In this document: piece by piece, positions 1-7,614 of the stretch
How positions within the stretch are numbered: position 1 is the stretch's first letter
Layout: the number at the start of each line of letters is the position of its first letter
Source of the DNA: CAZAKZ01 sp964485695
GTDB lineage: Bacteria; Planctomycetota; JAFGQW01
Direction of reading: 5' to 3'
Length of the DNA stretch: 37,113 nucleotides
NCBI GenBank assembly: GCA_964485695.1
Contig: CAZAKZ010000045.1
Span: 1-37,113, forward strand
Made by a program: the position numbers and the translations under genes
The notes under the pieces: generated by a model
Seen by the model: only the letters and a program-made list of their open reading frames with translations
What the model was told of the DNA's origin: nothing
The model's database searches: none

Positions 1-648
1 AGGCCGCGACCACGGTGGGGGCCGAGAGGACGGCAGGGGGCTTAACGGCATTGGTGGGGAGGGCGGGAGCGGGGATCTGGACCAAGGGCGTGGCCGGATT
101 CCACGTCGAGGTTCGAAATCTTCGCCGATTCGCGGTCCGGACAGGACCAGGTGCGCTCGCTACCATCGGTTCATGCGTCATCGGGATCAGGCCGCGACTT
201 GTGAGACACCTCGCTGATGGGCGGACGTCTCGCGGCGGATCCGCCCGGATCAGCACGGAGATTGGAATCGTGAGGATCGAATGGAGTACGCGCTCGGTGG
301 AAATCACGCCACCTTGATCTGGCGTGGAGGATCAAGGGGCACCGGAAAGACCGAGTTTCGCCCGAACGGTTTTACAGGGCGATCGAGCCGTTTTCCGAGG
401 ACTGCGTCGTACTCGAAGGAAATGAAAGTCGTATGAAACAGGCTCGTCGGCCTGGCCTCCGAGAGGGCATACACATTGCTTCCGACATTTCTACTCTACT
501 GGAAGACGATGCATCTTAGCAAGAGACTGTACGGAGAATGGGCAAAAACACCTGGCATGAAGGGAAACAAGTAGGGTGCCGGATGGATCAGAACTCCGAT
601 TTCAGGATGCACTTTCCGGCAATGGGCTCCTCACCTGTGGACCGAACC
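1..648. other. No convincing gene; intergenic or gene-remnant region
   Basis: I see no reading frame here with recognisable domains. The only fair-sized plus-strand frame (15-317) is rich in Arg, Gly and Thr, resembles no family I know, and lacks an upstream Shine-Dalgarno. The composition is less strictly GC-rich than in the flanking genes. The region holds an overlapping pair of inverted repeats at 305-337 and the 3' flank of the minus-strand pilin operon. No clear intrinsic terminator with a T-tract was found after the stop at 649. Confidence 0.5.
305..337. repeat. Overlapping inverted repeats (possible pseudoknot)
   Basis: CACGCCA (305-311) pairs with TGGCGTG (320-326), closing an 8-nt loop CCTTGATC (312-319). 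That whole loop is the exact reverse complement of GATCAAGG (330-337), three bases downstream. The two helices cannot both form fully as simple hairpins, so they are either alternative structures or a compact H-type pseudoknot. Whether the segment is transcribed is unknown. Confidence 0.5.
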
Positions 649-1323
649 TCAGAAGTTTCGCGGCCGCACCTTCAGGGTCTGGGTGATCACCGTGTATTCC
701 GGGAGGTTCTTGCCCCCCACGTTCACGTAGCCCTTGACGCCTCCGCGGGTCTTGCAGGTGATCTCCACCACGGCGCCGAACTTCTCGAAGTTCACGCCCA
801 GGACGTTTCCGGCGAGGACCCTGTAGCGGCACGGCCCCAGGGGGGGGCGTTCGATCCTCAGAAACTGGTCCGTGTGACCGTCGCCGTTCAGGTCCTGGGA
901 GGTGTCCTTCCTGAACTCGAGGGTGCTCCGGTCGAACACGACCTCGCCTGCGTCGAGGCGGTACTTCGAGTTCTTCCGGACCTTGAACACGGGGCCGGAG
1001 GCGGGGATGGGGGTGCCGCCTTCCATGTCGGGAACCCGCGTCTCCTGTTCGGTGAAGACCTGGAGGTCGTTCGCCGGGTCCAGGAGGGTGGCGTTCATAA
1101 TCTCCCGGCCAAAAGCCTGGATGGCTTTGGCGTTTCGGCTCAGGGCGTCCAGTTCCTGCCGGCCCTCGCAGGAGGCGCGGGTGAAGGAGTGGGTCGTCAC
1201 GACGGCGCCGAACAGGAGAATCAGGAACAGACCGCTCGCCGCCACCATCTCCAGCATCGTGAAACCGGCCGCTGCGTCCGGGGTGTCTGCAGGAAAGGTC
1301 CGTATCGCATTCCTCTTCATCAT
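649..1323 (-). CDS. Prepilin-like protein (minor pilin/pseudopilin, PilW-like)
   Basis: A 224-residue protein with a type IV prepilin N-terminus. After a short charged leader comes G-FTMLEMVAASG, with the prepilin-peptidase Gly before the cleavage point and Glu at +5, then about 20 hydrophobic residues (LFLILLFGAVV). Such proteins are processed by PilD/GspO and inserted as minor subunits of type IV pili or type II secretion pseudopili. The rest looks like a beta-rich globular head with no family I can name precisely. It is the last gene of the minus-strand operon; its ATG overlaps the upstream stop as ATGA (1320-1323), implying translational coupling. I chose the first of two adjacent Met codons. 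Assignment to the minor-pilin class is firm; PilW versus GspJ is not resolved. Confidence 0.8.
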   Translation of the reverse strand: MMKRNAIRTFPADTPDAAAGFTMLEMVAASGLFLILLFGAVVTTHSFTRASCEGRQELDALSRNAKAIQAFGREIMNATLLDPANDLQVFTEQETRVPDMEGGTPIPASGPVFKVRKNSKYRLDAGEVVFDRSTLEFRKDTSQDLNGDGHTDQFLRIERPPLGPCRYRVLAGNVLGVNFEKFGAVVEITCKTRGGVKGYVNVGGKNLPEYTVITQTLKVRPRNF

Positions 1324-3080
1324 TGATGGCCTCCCGCATCGCAGATCTCGATCTCGTAGAACACCGGCCGGTTGTAGCGGAAGAAGTGGGGTGGGGCGTT
1401 GAGGGCCAGGTCCTCGTCGAAGATGGACTGGCCCAGACCCCAGCCCACGATGGTGCGGCCGCCGTCGTCCACAAGCTGGGTCACGGGCCGCCGGGAGCTG
1501 ACCAGGGCGCCGTAGCGGTAGAGGCCGGCGTTGTGGCGGCCGTAGGGGGTCACCCAGGTGGTGTCCCAGCCGGCCCGGTAGCCCCAGAGGTCCTCGGTGT
1601 AGCCGAGCGGATTCATCCCGTCCGCGTAGATCCGGCCCTGGCGCGCGAAGAGCGCCCCGTGGATCTCGGCGTCGTCGTTGCCCGAGGATCCGCCCAGGTA
1701 GCCGAAGAGGTTTTCCTCCAGAGGTATCGTGTTGGAGAAAGGTCCCACGGGCTGTCCCTCGAGTCCCGGGACTCCGGTGTGAACCCATTTTCCCGTCTCT
1801 GGATCGATATGGTTCTGGGTCTGGGGCCAGGAGGCCAGGGGCTTGATGCCGAACCGGACGTCGAACTCGGCGATGATGCCCAGGCTGGTGTTGCCCGAGT
1901 ATTCCGGGTTCTTCTTGTAGAGGCCGTCCTGTCCCTTGAGTGCAGCCGGTCGGCCCTCGCCGTCCACGTAGCGGAGATTGCCCGCGATGCGGGCGTTGCC
2001 CGTGGCCATGAAGACCGTGAGTCGGCCGTTGATGTCGCCTTTCAGGTGTACGGTCTGGTTCGGGGAGGCCGGGGGGGTCTGGGGATTGAAACCGTTTTCC
2101 ACGAAGAGGATCCCCGCCGTCTGGGTGGGAATGGGGAGTCCGGTGACCGTGGAGGTACGGTTGGAGCCGGTCCGTTCGCGCAGCGTGAGGCTGAAGGAGC
2201 CGGAGGTTCCCTCGAACTGCACCAGCACGTTCACATTCCCGCTGACGTGGTATCCGTTCTCGTTCACGGTCACCAGGCCGCTCGCCCACGGATCCTGGAA
2301 GGCCACGGGGCTCACGGTGCCGCTGGTGACCTGCTGCCGGATTTCGCTGAACGCGGCCAGTTCCGGGAACGGGATGTGCGGTGCGTCGGGCCGGCTCTCC
2401 TCCGGATGCCAGAAGATCTGCTTGTCCGCCTCGGCGCCGGCCTTGTAGACCCAGTTTCCGCCTTGCATGCCGCCGGTCACCCGGTTGAGGAAATGGCGGT
2501 AGCCGGGGAAGAACAGTTCCATCTGCTTGTTGGTATGGATCTTTCCCTTGCTCAGGGCGGCCGGAGGTATGGGCGAGGGGTTTTCGGGATCGTAGTTCTC
2601 GTCCAGGATGCCGCTGATCCCCAGGTCCGCGTCGCTCACCAGGGCCAGGAACGAGGAGAAGCTCTCGCGTTCGGAGACGAGCTGCCGGGCCAGGACCGAG
2701 ACGCCCTCCACCTCGGAGGTGGTTTCCAGCCTGAAATAGATGCCGTAGGGATCGTTCCCCCTGGTGGCCATGGGCTCCACCTTGACCCGGGTGCCGGGCA
2801 GAGTGGAACCGGCGTATTCGTAGAGGATGTCGTTTCTTCCCAGGGCGTCGTAGGTCGACTGGGTGATGAGGAGCCGGGCCTGATGGAGCTGGCCCAGGGC
2901 CCCGTACAGGGCGCGGGTTCGGGCCGGATGGATCTTGGCCTGCAAGATCTCGGCGCGGGCGATGGTGAGGTAGGTGACCACGGTGGCGGACACCACGAGG
3001 GTGAGGAGAACCACGATCGCCAGTGCCACACCCTCTTCGTTTCTGTTTCTTCCCGTGGTCCGGTTCGGTTTGCGGATCAT
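1320..3080 (-). CDS. PilX-like pilus assembly/DUF4900-type protein
   Basis: 586 residues. A basic N-terminus (about 1-15) precedes one hydrophobic helix (GVALAIVVLLTLVVSATVV), as in PilX/GspK-type minor pilins, but without the canonical Gly/Glu+5 prepilin site. The long remainder contains NGRLTVFMATGNARIAGNLRY and AEIHGALFARQGRIY, resembling polymeric beta segments of the DUF4900/PilX-associated proteins found beside pseudopilins in several phyla; that family name is my recollection, not a search result. The start at 3080 is chosen over an upstream codon because it makes an ATGA overlap with the preceding gene's stop, like the other junctions in this operon. It is likely a minor component or tip protein of the pilus or pseudopilus. 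Confidence 0.7.
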   Translation of the reverse strand: MIRKPNRTTGRNRNEEGVALAIVVLLTLVVSATVVTYLTIARAEILQAKIHPARTRALYGALGQLHQARLLITQSTYDALGRNDILYEYAGSTLPGTRVKVEPMATRGNDPYGIYFRLETTSEVEGVSVLARQLVSERESFSSFLALVSDADLGISGILDENYDPENPSPIPPAALSKGKIHTNKQMELFFPGYRHFLNRVTGGMQGGNWVYKAGAEADKQIFWHPEESRPDAPHIPFPELAAFSEIRQQVTSGTVSPVAFQDPWASGLVTVNENGYHVSGNVNVLVQFEGTSGSFSLTLRERTGSNRTSTVTGLPIPTQTAGILFVENGFNPQTPPASPNQTVHLKGDINGRLTVFMATGNARIAGNLRYVDGEGRPAALKGQDGLYKKNPEYSGNTSLGIIAEFDVRFGIKPLASWPQTQNHIDPETGKWVHTGVPGLEGQPVGPFSNTIPLEENLFGYLGGSSGNDDAEIHGALFARQGRIYADGMNPLGYTEDLWGYRAGWDTTWVTPYGRHNAGLYRYGALVSSRRPVTQLVDDGGRTIVGWGLGQSIFDEDLALNAPPHFFRYNRPVFYEIEICDAGGHQ

Positions 3081-3697
3081 TCCGATTCTCCCTCCGAGTT
3101 CTGGGCCGTGATGCACGTCTCGAGAAGAATGCGATCGTTCCCGTCGCGTGCGTCCTCGAACTGGACGGTGACCTTCAGGGCCTTGTCGTTGTCCAGGGTG
3201 CAGTTCCTGAGCTTGCAGTAGATCTGGGGATCCTCGGTGATGGCCCGGGCCAGGAGGGCGGAGCCGGCCCTGGCGATCTTGACCTTGAACTTGCCCCGAA
3301 CGGGAAAGCCGGCCGGGAAGTAGTTCGGATCCCCGGTGAGAAGAGTGATCCGTCCCTGGTTGTTCGTGAGGAGGGCCGTTTTTCGGAGCGCATGCAGGGT
3401 GATGGTCGAATCGCCCATCTGAGGATCTCCGTCAAAGAGTTCCTGCACTTCGCTCGTCTTCAGGGAAGCATCCTGATCGCAGCCGAAGGGAATGACCCTG
3501 CAGGCGTCGAGGATTTCCTGCGCCTTGGAGAGCTGGGCCGACTGGGTGCGAATGTATCGGGTATTGCGGGCGTTTCCAGACACCGTAGCGCCCACGCCCA
3601 GGAAGAGCAGCGAGAGGAGGCCTGCGGAGATGATCACCTCCATCAGGGTGAGGCCGGCACACGAGGGCCGGGCCGAGGGATTCGAGTATTGGTTCAT
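3077..3697 (-). CDS. Prepilin-like protein (PilV/GspI-like)
   Basis: 206 residues with a textbook class III signal: about 15 residues, then G-LTLMEVIISAGLLSLLFLG, where Gly is -1, the next residue is methylated after cleavage, and Glu is +5. This makes it a PilD/GspO substrate assembled in the inner membrane into a pilus or pseudopilus. The C-terminal head is not recognisable beyond general similarity to PilV/GspI minor subunits. Several Cys residues (CRVIPFGC, CKLRNC) could form disulfides outside the cytoplasm. Its start and stop both lie in ATGA overlaps with the neighbouring genes (3694-3697 and 3077-3080). Confidence 0.82.
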   Translation of the reverse strand: MNQYSNPSARPSCAGLTLMEVIISAGLLSLLFLGVGATVSGNARNTRYIRTQSAQLSKAQEILDACRVIPFGCDQDASLKTSEVQELFDGDPQMGDSTITLHALRKTALLTNNQGRITLLTGDPNYFPAGFPVRGKFKVKIARAGSALLARAITEDPQIYCKLRNCTLDNDKALKVTVQFEDARDGNDRILLETCITAQNSEGESE

Positions 3698-4035
3698 CGT
3701 CTTGTTTTCACTCCCGGGGGTGGGCCCATGCCGTTCTCGGGGCCGAGCACCATGAAGAGTCGGTTGATGTTTCGCCTGGGCGGCTCGGGAGCATCCACGT
3801 CGGAGCAGGACGCTTCTGAAGCGTCCTCGTCAAAGACCGGGTCACGGTCTTCACTCCAGGCCCGGTCGAAGTCTGCGCGGGTCGCAGCACCGTCTGCCGG
3901 ACCCGTCTTCAGGACACCGGGTCGGTCCGGGGACGGAGTCTCGTCCCCGGAACAGGGAAAGAGGGTGAAGAGCGCGAACAGCGCGGCCAGGACCATGCAT
4001 CCGAGCAGGATTCTGTGGCCGGGATTTCTGAGCAT
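3694..4035 (-). CDS. Small membrane-anchored protein, first gene of the pilin operon
   Basis: 113 residues. A short basic N-terminus is followed by one hydrophobic segment (LLGCMVLAALFALFTLF), so it is either a membrane anchor or an uncleaved signal. A Cys lies just after the segment (FPCSGDE), but there is no clear lipobox. The remainder is acidic and Pro-rich and ends in a basic tail. No family is recognised. The ATG at 4035 follows a good ribosome site (GGGGAG, 7 nt upstream), and the stop overlaps the next start as ATGA. It is the first gene behind the c-di-GMP riboswitch, so it is expected to be the most directly controlled; a role as pilus accessory protein is inferred only from context. 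Confidence 0.65.
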   Translation of the reverse strand: MLRNPGHRILLGCMVLAALFALFTLFPCSGDETPSPDRPGVLKTGPADGAATRADFDRAWSEDRDPVFDEDASEASCSDVDAPEPPRRNINRLFMVLGPENGMGPPPGVKTRR

Positions 4036-4158
4036 CGGAGTTCTCCCCGTTCACGAGCCGAAGGCACTTTGTCGTCGGGCGACAGGGGCATGGGGTTCCG
4101 GAAACGGAGGGACGGCCGCGGGAGGGTACAGGCCTTCAAGGCCGTGTGGTTCATCCTT

Positions 4159-4243
4159 CGGCAACCCGGCTGCCGTATCGCCTTCTCAGGCGACGTAGGC
4201 CCGTGGCTTTGCGTCCGCCCCTTTCGGAACGTTTGCCCTTATC
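4159..4243 (-). promoter_or_regulatory. Cyclic-di-GMP-I riboswitch (GEMM-I) leading the pilin operon
   Basis: Read on the minus strand, the leader contains, in order, AGGGCAAAC, a stem capped by a GAAA tetraloop (GTTCCGAAAGGGG), the invariant GGACGCAAAGCCACGGGCCTA, a hairpin TCGCCT-GAGA-AGGCGA, and CGGCAGCCGGGTTGCCG. This order and spelling match the c-di-GMP-I aptamer consensus. AGGGCAAA has G rather than A at the position that separates c-di-GMP sensors (G20 in the Vibrio Vc2 numbering) from the cGAMP-sensing subclass, so c-di-GMP is the expected ligand. The aptamer ends about 120 nt before the ATG at 4035. No terminator with a U-tract is obvious, so the expression platform may act on translation or through a weak hairpin near 4124-4146. 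Confidence 0.92.
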
Positions 4244-4267
4244 GAGATCAATTCACTGTAGGCCCTT

Positions 4268-4283
4268 GCCGGGAAATCCCGGC
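4268..4283. repeat. Inverted repeat upstream of the riboswitch
   Basis: GCCGGG (4268-4273) and CCCGGC (4278-4283) flank AAAT. In the predicted pilin-operon transcript this would be a 5' hairpin between the promoter and the c-di-GMP aptamer. No T-tract follows on either strand, so it is not a plain terminator. It could be an operator or a 5'-end stabilising hairpin. Confidence 0.4.
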
Positions 4284-4312
4284 CACGAATAATAGAGAAG
4301 GGCCTCTACTGG

Positions 4313-4340
4313 AAAATACCCCGTGGTACCGGAGAGTCAA
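4313..4340 (-). promoter_or_regulatory. Candidate sigma-70-type promoter of the pilin operon
   Basis: On the minus strand, TTGACT (4340-4335) and TATTTT (4318-4313) are separated by 16 bp. They lie about 70 bp upstream of the riboswitch aptamer, so a transcript starting near 4306 would include the whole aptamer. The -35 matches consensus at 5 of 6 positions and the -10 at 4 of 6. Confidence 0.45.
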
Positions 4341-4399
4341 ATTGTCTATCCCCGGTTTGACCAGGAAGTTCCTAACAGCCCGGCCAGAGGCGAGATCGA

Positions 4400-4422
4400 G
4401 GCGGAGAAACCTTTTCTCCGCC
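4400..4422. repeat. Perfect 10-bp inverted repeat
   Basis: GGCGGAGAAA (4400-4409) and TTTCTCCGCC (4413-4422) are perfect reverse complements around a 3-nt spacer CCT. It lies in the divergent intergenic region between the pilin operon leader and the AsmA-like gene. There is no adjacent T-tract on either strand, so a dimeric-regulator operator or an mRNA hairpin is more likely than termination. Confidence 0.5.
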
Positions 4423-4580
4423 GGTGGGGGCCCATGGAAGGGATTGCCGGTTCCGGTCGATCTCTTCTGGTTTCGTCTCCAGGGGAGGGCCCGAGGAGAT
4501 CTCGAGCCGGCAATGTGCTCGATGAATACGCACTTGAAATCGAGGCCCCGGCACCAGAACGGCTTTGAATGGATGGGATT

Positions 4581-4602
4581 TCAGACAGATATCAGACAGA
4601 TA
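4581..4602 (+). repeat. Perfect 11-bp tandem duplication before the AsmA-like gene
   Basis: TCAGACAGATA occurs twice back to back (4581-4591 and 4592-4602). The second copy runs directly into the AAGG ribosome-binding site (4603-4606) of the gene starting at 4613. It is one of several short tandem duplications at gene junctions in this window. Confidence 0.85.
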
Positions 4603-4612
4603 AAGGACGATC

Positions 4613-7060
4613 ATGGAACCAACTCCTGAAAACCGACCAGAGGACGTAGTGAGCGAGTCCACACCTGAACCCGACGCGGGCAAAGCCCGGAAACGCCGGC
4701 GCTGGCCCTGGATCCTCGGCCTCCTCTTTCTCGGCTTCGTGCTCATCGTCGTCTTTCTGGGCCCGGTCATTGCGGGGCCCGTGGTGAAGAGCATCCTGGT
4801 GGGGGCCGGCGCCGACCAGGGGTACACCGTCACGGTCTCTTCCTGTACCTTCGGCTGGCTCTCGGGCCTGGAGATCCAGGGGATCACGGCCCGGGAGAAC
4901 ATTCCCCACGGCCACTTCATCGAGGTCGAGTCCGTGGTGGCGGCTCCGCGGTGGCGGGGCCTTCTGGGAGGAACCGTGGCCCTGGGCCGGTTCAGCGTCC
5001 TGCGGCCCCACATCGTACTCGATCCCGCCCGCAAGCCCCCGGAGAAGCCGCAACCGAAAGTTTCACCCCCTCCCGAGAAGAAGCCTTCCGAGGCGCCCGC
5101 CAAGAGCGGGGGATTGTCGAACCTGGATCTTCCCCTGAATGTGGTGAACGGTCTCGTGGAGGTCCTCGCCATCGAGGACCGGCCCGGATTCCGGCTGGAG
5201 AACTTAAGCGTCTACGGCCACCTCTACAGCGGCGATGGACGCCTGGAGGGCACGCTCAAGGGGGATCTGGTGGCCGGCACCCGACGGGAGCCGCTCAGCC
5301 TGTCCGGGGATATCATCCTGGGGAGACCGGGCACCAAGCCCAAGGGGAGCGCCTACCTCCGGGTGGGGGGGGTGGACCTGGCGTGCCTGGCGCCGATGTT
5401 CCACAAGAAAGGCGCTCCGCGCCTGGATCGGGGCCTGGCCCGCATCACCGGGGAGATCGTGGCCGAGGGTCCAGTCCTGAACCTGAAGAGCGAGGTGCGC
5501 ATCGAGAATCTCCGTATCTCGAGCGCCGGGGACACCCCGGACGCCCCCCGGATCTGGGAGACACCCGAGGTGAAACTGAACCTGGCGGGGATCTACGAGC
5601 CGGACGCCTCGCGGCTGCGCCTTCAGAAGTGCAGCCTGGTCGGGGCTCCGCTGGATCTGGACTTCTCCGGGGTGGTGGACAACGTTCCCGGGGGCAAGCC
5701 CCCGAAACTGGACATTGATTTCCAGCCCCGCGGGGATCTGCGCCGCCTCCACGGTCTCCTCCCCGGGGCGGATCAGGTCGTCGGCACCCTGGGGGGGAGC
5801 TTCAAGGTGACCCTTGTGGATCAGGTCCTCGGGATTCGGGGGGGGCTGGACCTGATTGACCTCCTCCTCCGGATTCCTCCGGACCCGAAGGACCCCCACG
5901 GCAAGGAAAAGACGGTGCGCGAGGCCCGGGCCCGCGTGGATGTGGACCTGACGGCCAGCGGCATCGTGAAGAAGGCGGATCGCAAGACCCTCGAGGGCAC
6001 CGTGAAGGTCAAGGGCACCACCCTGGGCCTCGACGCCCGTATCAAGTCCGCGAACTTCCCGGATGAGATGGAAGTCACCGGCTCGCTGGACGGCGATACA
6101 GCACGGCTCCTGGCGCAGACCGGCATGACCCTGCCCGCAGGCCTCCAGGCCACCGGCGGAGTCGAGGTCAAGTACAAGGCCACGCGGAAACCCACGGCCG
6201 GAGGAAAACCCGAGCTCAAGGGGTCCTTCTTTGTAACCGGCCCGGGTGTGCGCCGCACCGGTATGGAGGTGAGCGGCATCCAGGTCTCAGGCAACCTCGC
6301 GGGCGATGCCGTCCGGTTCACCCAGCTCCGCGCCGACGTGAACGGGGGCACCGTGATGGTGCGGGGGGACCTGAACATGGCCGCGGCCGATGGAAATTTT
6401 TCCCTTGCCTTCGACGCCCGCGGCATCCAGGTGACCCACTACGTGGCCTCGTTTCTTCGGTTCGTGGTGCCGCTCTACCACATCCCCGAGGGCATTGACG
6501 CCCAGGTGGGCGGCAAGCTGTCCGGGTCGTTTCAGCTGGCGGGGCCTTTTCCGCCCGCTGCCGACACGGACCTGAAGGCCCTGAAGGGAAAAGGGGCCAT
6601 TCAAATCGATTCGGGATTCGTGGAAGGATCGCCCCTGGTCGGGCAGATCCTGGCCGGTCTCGGGAAGAAGGCCCGGTACGCGTTCAAGGACCTGAAGACC
6701 GATTTCCACCTGGAGGACAGCACGGTCACCCACGACTCCTTCACGGCCCGGGGCCGTGAGATGGCGTGGGGATTCAAGGGCACCACCAAGCTGGACACCA
6801 CCATCGACTACCGCCTCGATCCCGGGCCGCTCCTGGAGCGCTTTTACCAGAAGAGGGCGCGCAAGGGGAAGAAGGTCAAGGCCTGGGAACGCGCGCTCCG
6901 GGACCTGGCCGGTGGACTCAAGGACCTGCCTGTGAGCCTGGGGGGCACCCTGGACGCACCCAGGCTGAAGCTGCTCGAAGGCGCCCTGCCCGGCCAGGGC
7001 AATGACCCGGTGAACAACCTCCTGAAGGGGTTGCTCGGCGGAAAGAAAAAGAAGAAGTAA
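4613..7060 (+). CDS. AsmA-family envelope protein (YhdP/AsmA-like)
   Basis: 815 residues. A charged cytoplasmic N-terminus (about 1-35, ending KARKRRR) is followed by one transmembrane helix (WILGLLFLGFVLIVVFLGPVIAG) and a long periplasmic region rich in beta strands. AsmA/TamB/YhdP-type proteins form lipid-transporting grooves between the inner and outer membranes. The C-terminal part (about 590-770), with KALKGKGAIQIDSGFVEGSP, FKDLKTDFHLEDSTVTHDSF and a closing DLPVSLGGTLDAPRLKLL, fits the AsmA C-terminal module. A Pro/Lys-rich linker lies near residues 140-165, and the protein ends in a Lys run. The start is supported by AAGGA 6 nt upstream. It probably helps maintain the outer membrane whose biogenesis genes lie further downstream; the exact subfamily is unsure. 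Confidence 0.78.
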   Translation: MEPTPENRPEDVVSESTPEPDAGKARKRRRWPWILGLLFLGFVLIVVFLGPVIAGPVVKSILVGAGADQGYTVTVSSCTFGWLSGLEIQGITARENIPHGHFIEVESVVAAPRWRGLLGGTVALGRFSVLRPHIVLDPARKPPEKPQPKVSPPPEKKPSEAPAKSGGLSNLDLPLNVVNGLVEVLAIEDRPGFRLENLSVYGHLYSGDGRLEGTLKGDLVAGTRREPLSLSGDIILGRPGTKPKGSAYLRVGGVDLACLAPMFHKKGAPRLDRGLARITGEIVAEGPVLNLKSEVRIENLRISSAGDTPDAPRIWETPEVKLNLAGIYEPDASRLRLQKCSLVGAPLDLDFSGVVDNVPGGKPPKLDIDFQPRGDLRRLHGLLPGADQVVGTLGGSFKVTLVDQVLGIRGGLDLIDLLLRIPPDPKDPHGKEKTVREARARVDVDLTASGIVKKADRKTLEGTVKVKGTTLGLDARIKSANFPDEMEVTGSLDGDTARLLAQTGMTLPAGLQATGGVEVKYKATRKPTAGGKPELKGSFFVTGPGVRRTGMEVSGIQVSGNLAGDAVRFTQLRADVNGGTVMVRGDLNMAAADGNFSLAFDARGIQVTHYVASFLRFVVPLYHIPEGIDAQVGGKLSGSFQLAGPFPPAADTDLKALKGKGAIQIDSGFVEGSPLVGQILAGLGKKARYAFKDLKTDFHLEDSTVTHDSFTARGREMAWGFKGTTKLDTTIDYRLDPGPLLERFYQKRARKGKKVKAWERALRDLAGGLKDLPVSLGGTLDAPRLKLLEGALPGQGNDPVNNLLKGLLGGKKKKK

Positions 7061-7064
7061 CTCC

Positions 7065-7586
7065 ATGCTCGATCCGATCCTCCGCATCGCTCTCGTCTCC
7101 GCCGGGGGCTGCTTGTTCCTCCTCGCCTTTGTTGGGCTCTGGAAGGACCTGAAATCCCGCAGTATCTCCGGCCGGACCCTTGCGGCCTACTACGTGGCAG
7201 TCGTCCTGACCCTCGTGGGACTGCAGCCCATCCGGCCCTTCGAGATGCAATATCGGGCGAACCAGATCGACGTGTTACCTTCGTTCGAGGCCCACCGGAA
7301 GGTGTGCCTCGAGAACCTGAAACGGTCGGGCTGGATCATCGGGGCGGCGCGGCCCGCATCCCTGGTGGACCGGGATCATCCCCGGCAGCCGGAGATAGAA
7401 GAACGGTTCCGTGAATACGCCAGGACCCATTCCTCGATCCTGGACGAGGAGGGTCTCGACTTCGTGTTCGTGGGTCGCGAGGGGCAGGGATGGTCCCTGA
7501 ATCCCGATACGTCCACCCTCACGTTCGTGTTCCTGGCCGTGGTGTTGATCCTGTCGGGGCTCAGGCACCTGGTCCGATTCCTCTGA
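7065..7586 (+). CDS. Small three-helix membrane protein, unknown function
   Basis: 173 residues. Two N-terminal hydrophobic segments (about 5-24 and 40-56) and one at the C-terminus (about 150-168, FVFLAVVLILSGL) flank a soluble loop of about 90 residues with no recognisable motif. It starts 4 bases after the AsmA-like stop and is almost certainly co-transcribed with it. The loop contains several conserved-looking Trp/Gly/Arg positions but no catalytic signature. It could assist the AsmA-like protein in the envelope; that is inferred from gene order only. Confidence 0.65.
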   Translation: MLDPILRIALVSAGGCLFLLAFVGLWKDLKSRSISGRTLAAYYVAVVLTLVGLQPIRPFEMQYRANQIDVLPSFEAHRKVCLENLKRSGWIIGAARPASLVDRDHPRQPEIEERFREYARTHSSILDEEGLDFVFVGREGQGWSLNPDTSTLTFVFLAVVLILSGLRHLVRFL

Positions 7587-7614
7587 TCCCCCCCCCGGAT
7601 CACACCCCGTGTCT

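Noticed and set aside
15..317. Plus-strand frame of 100 codons at the left edge
   Set aside because: No ribosome site, no recognisable domain, and a composition that fits chance in GC-rich DNA.
4159..4243. cGAMP (GEMM-Ib) reading of the aptamer
   Set aside because: The ligand-specifying position appears to be G (AGGGCAAA), as in c-di-GMP sensors, rather than A. A binding test could still change this.
4015..4629. Plus-strand frame of 204 codons through the riboswitch region
   Set aside because: It overlaps the aptamer on the opposite strand and the start of the AsmA-like gene, and has no family signature.
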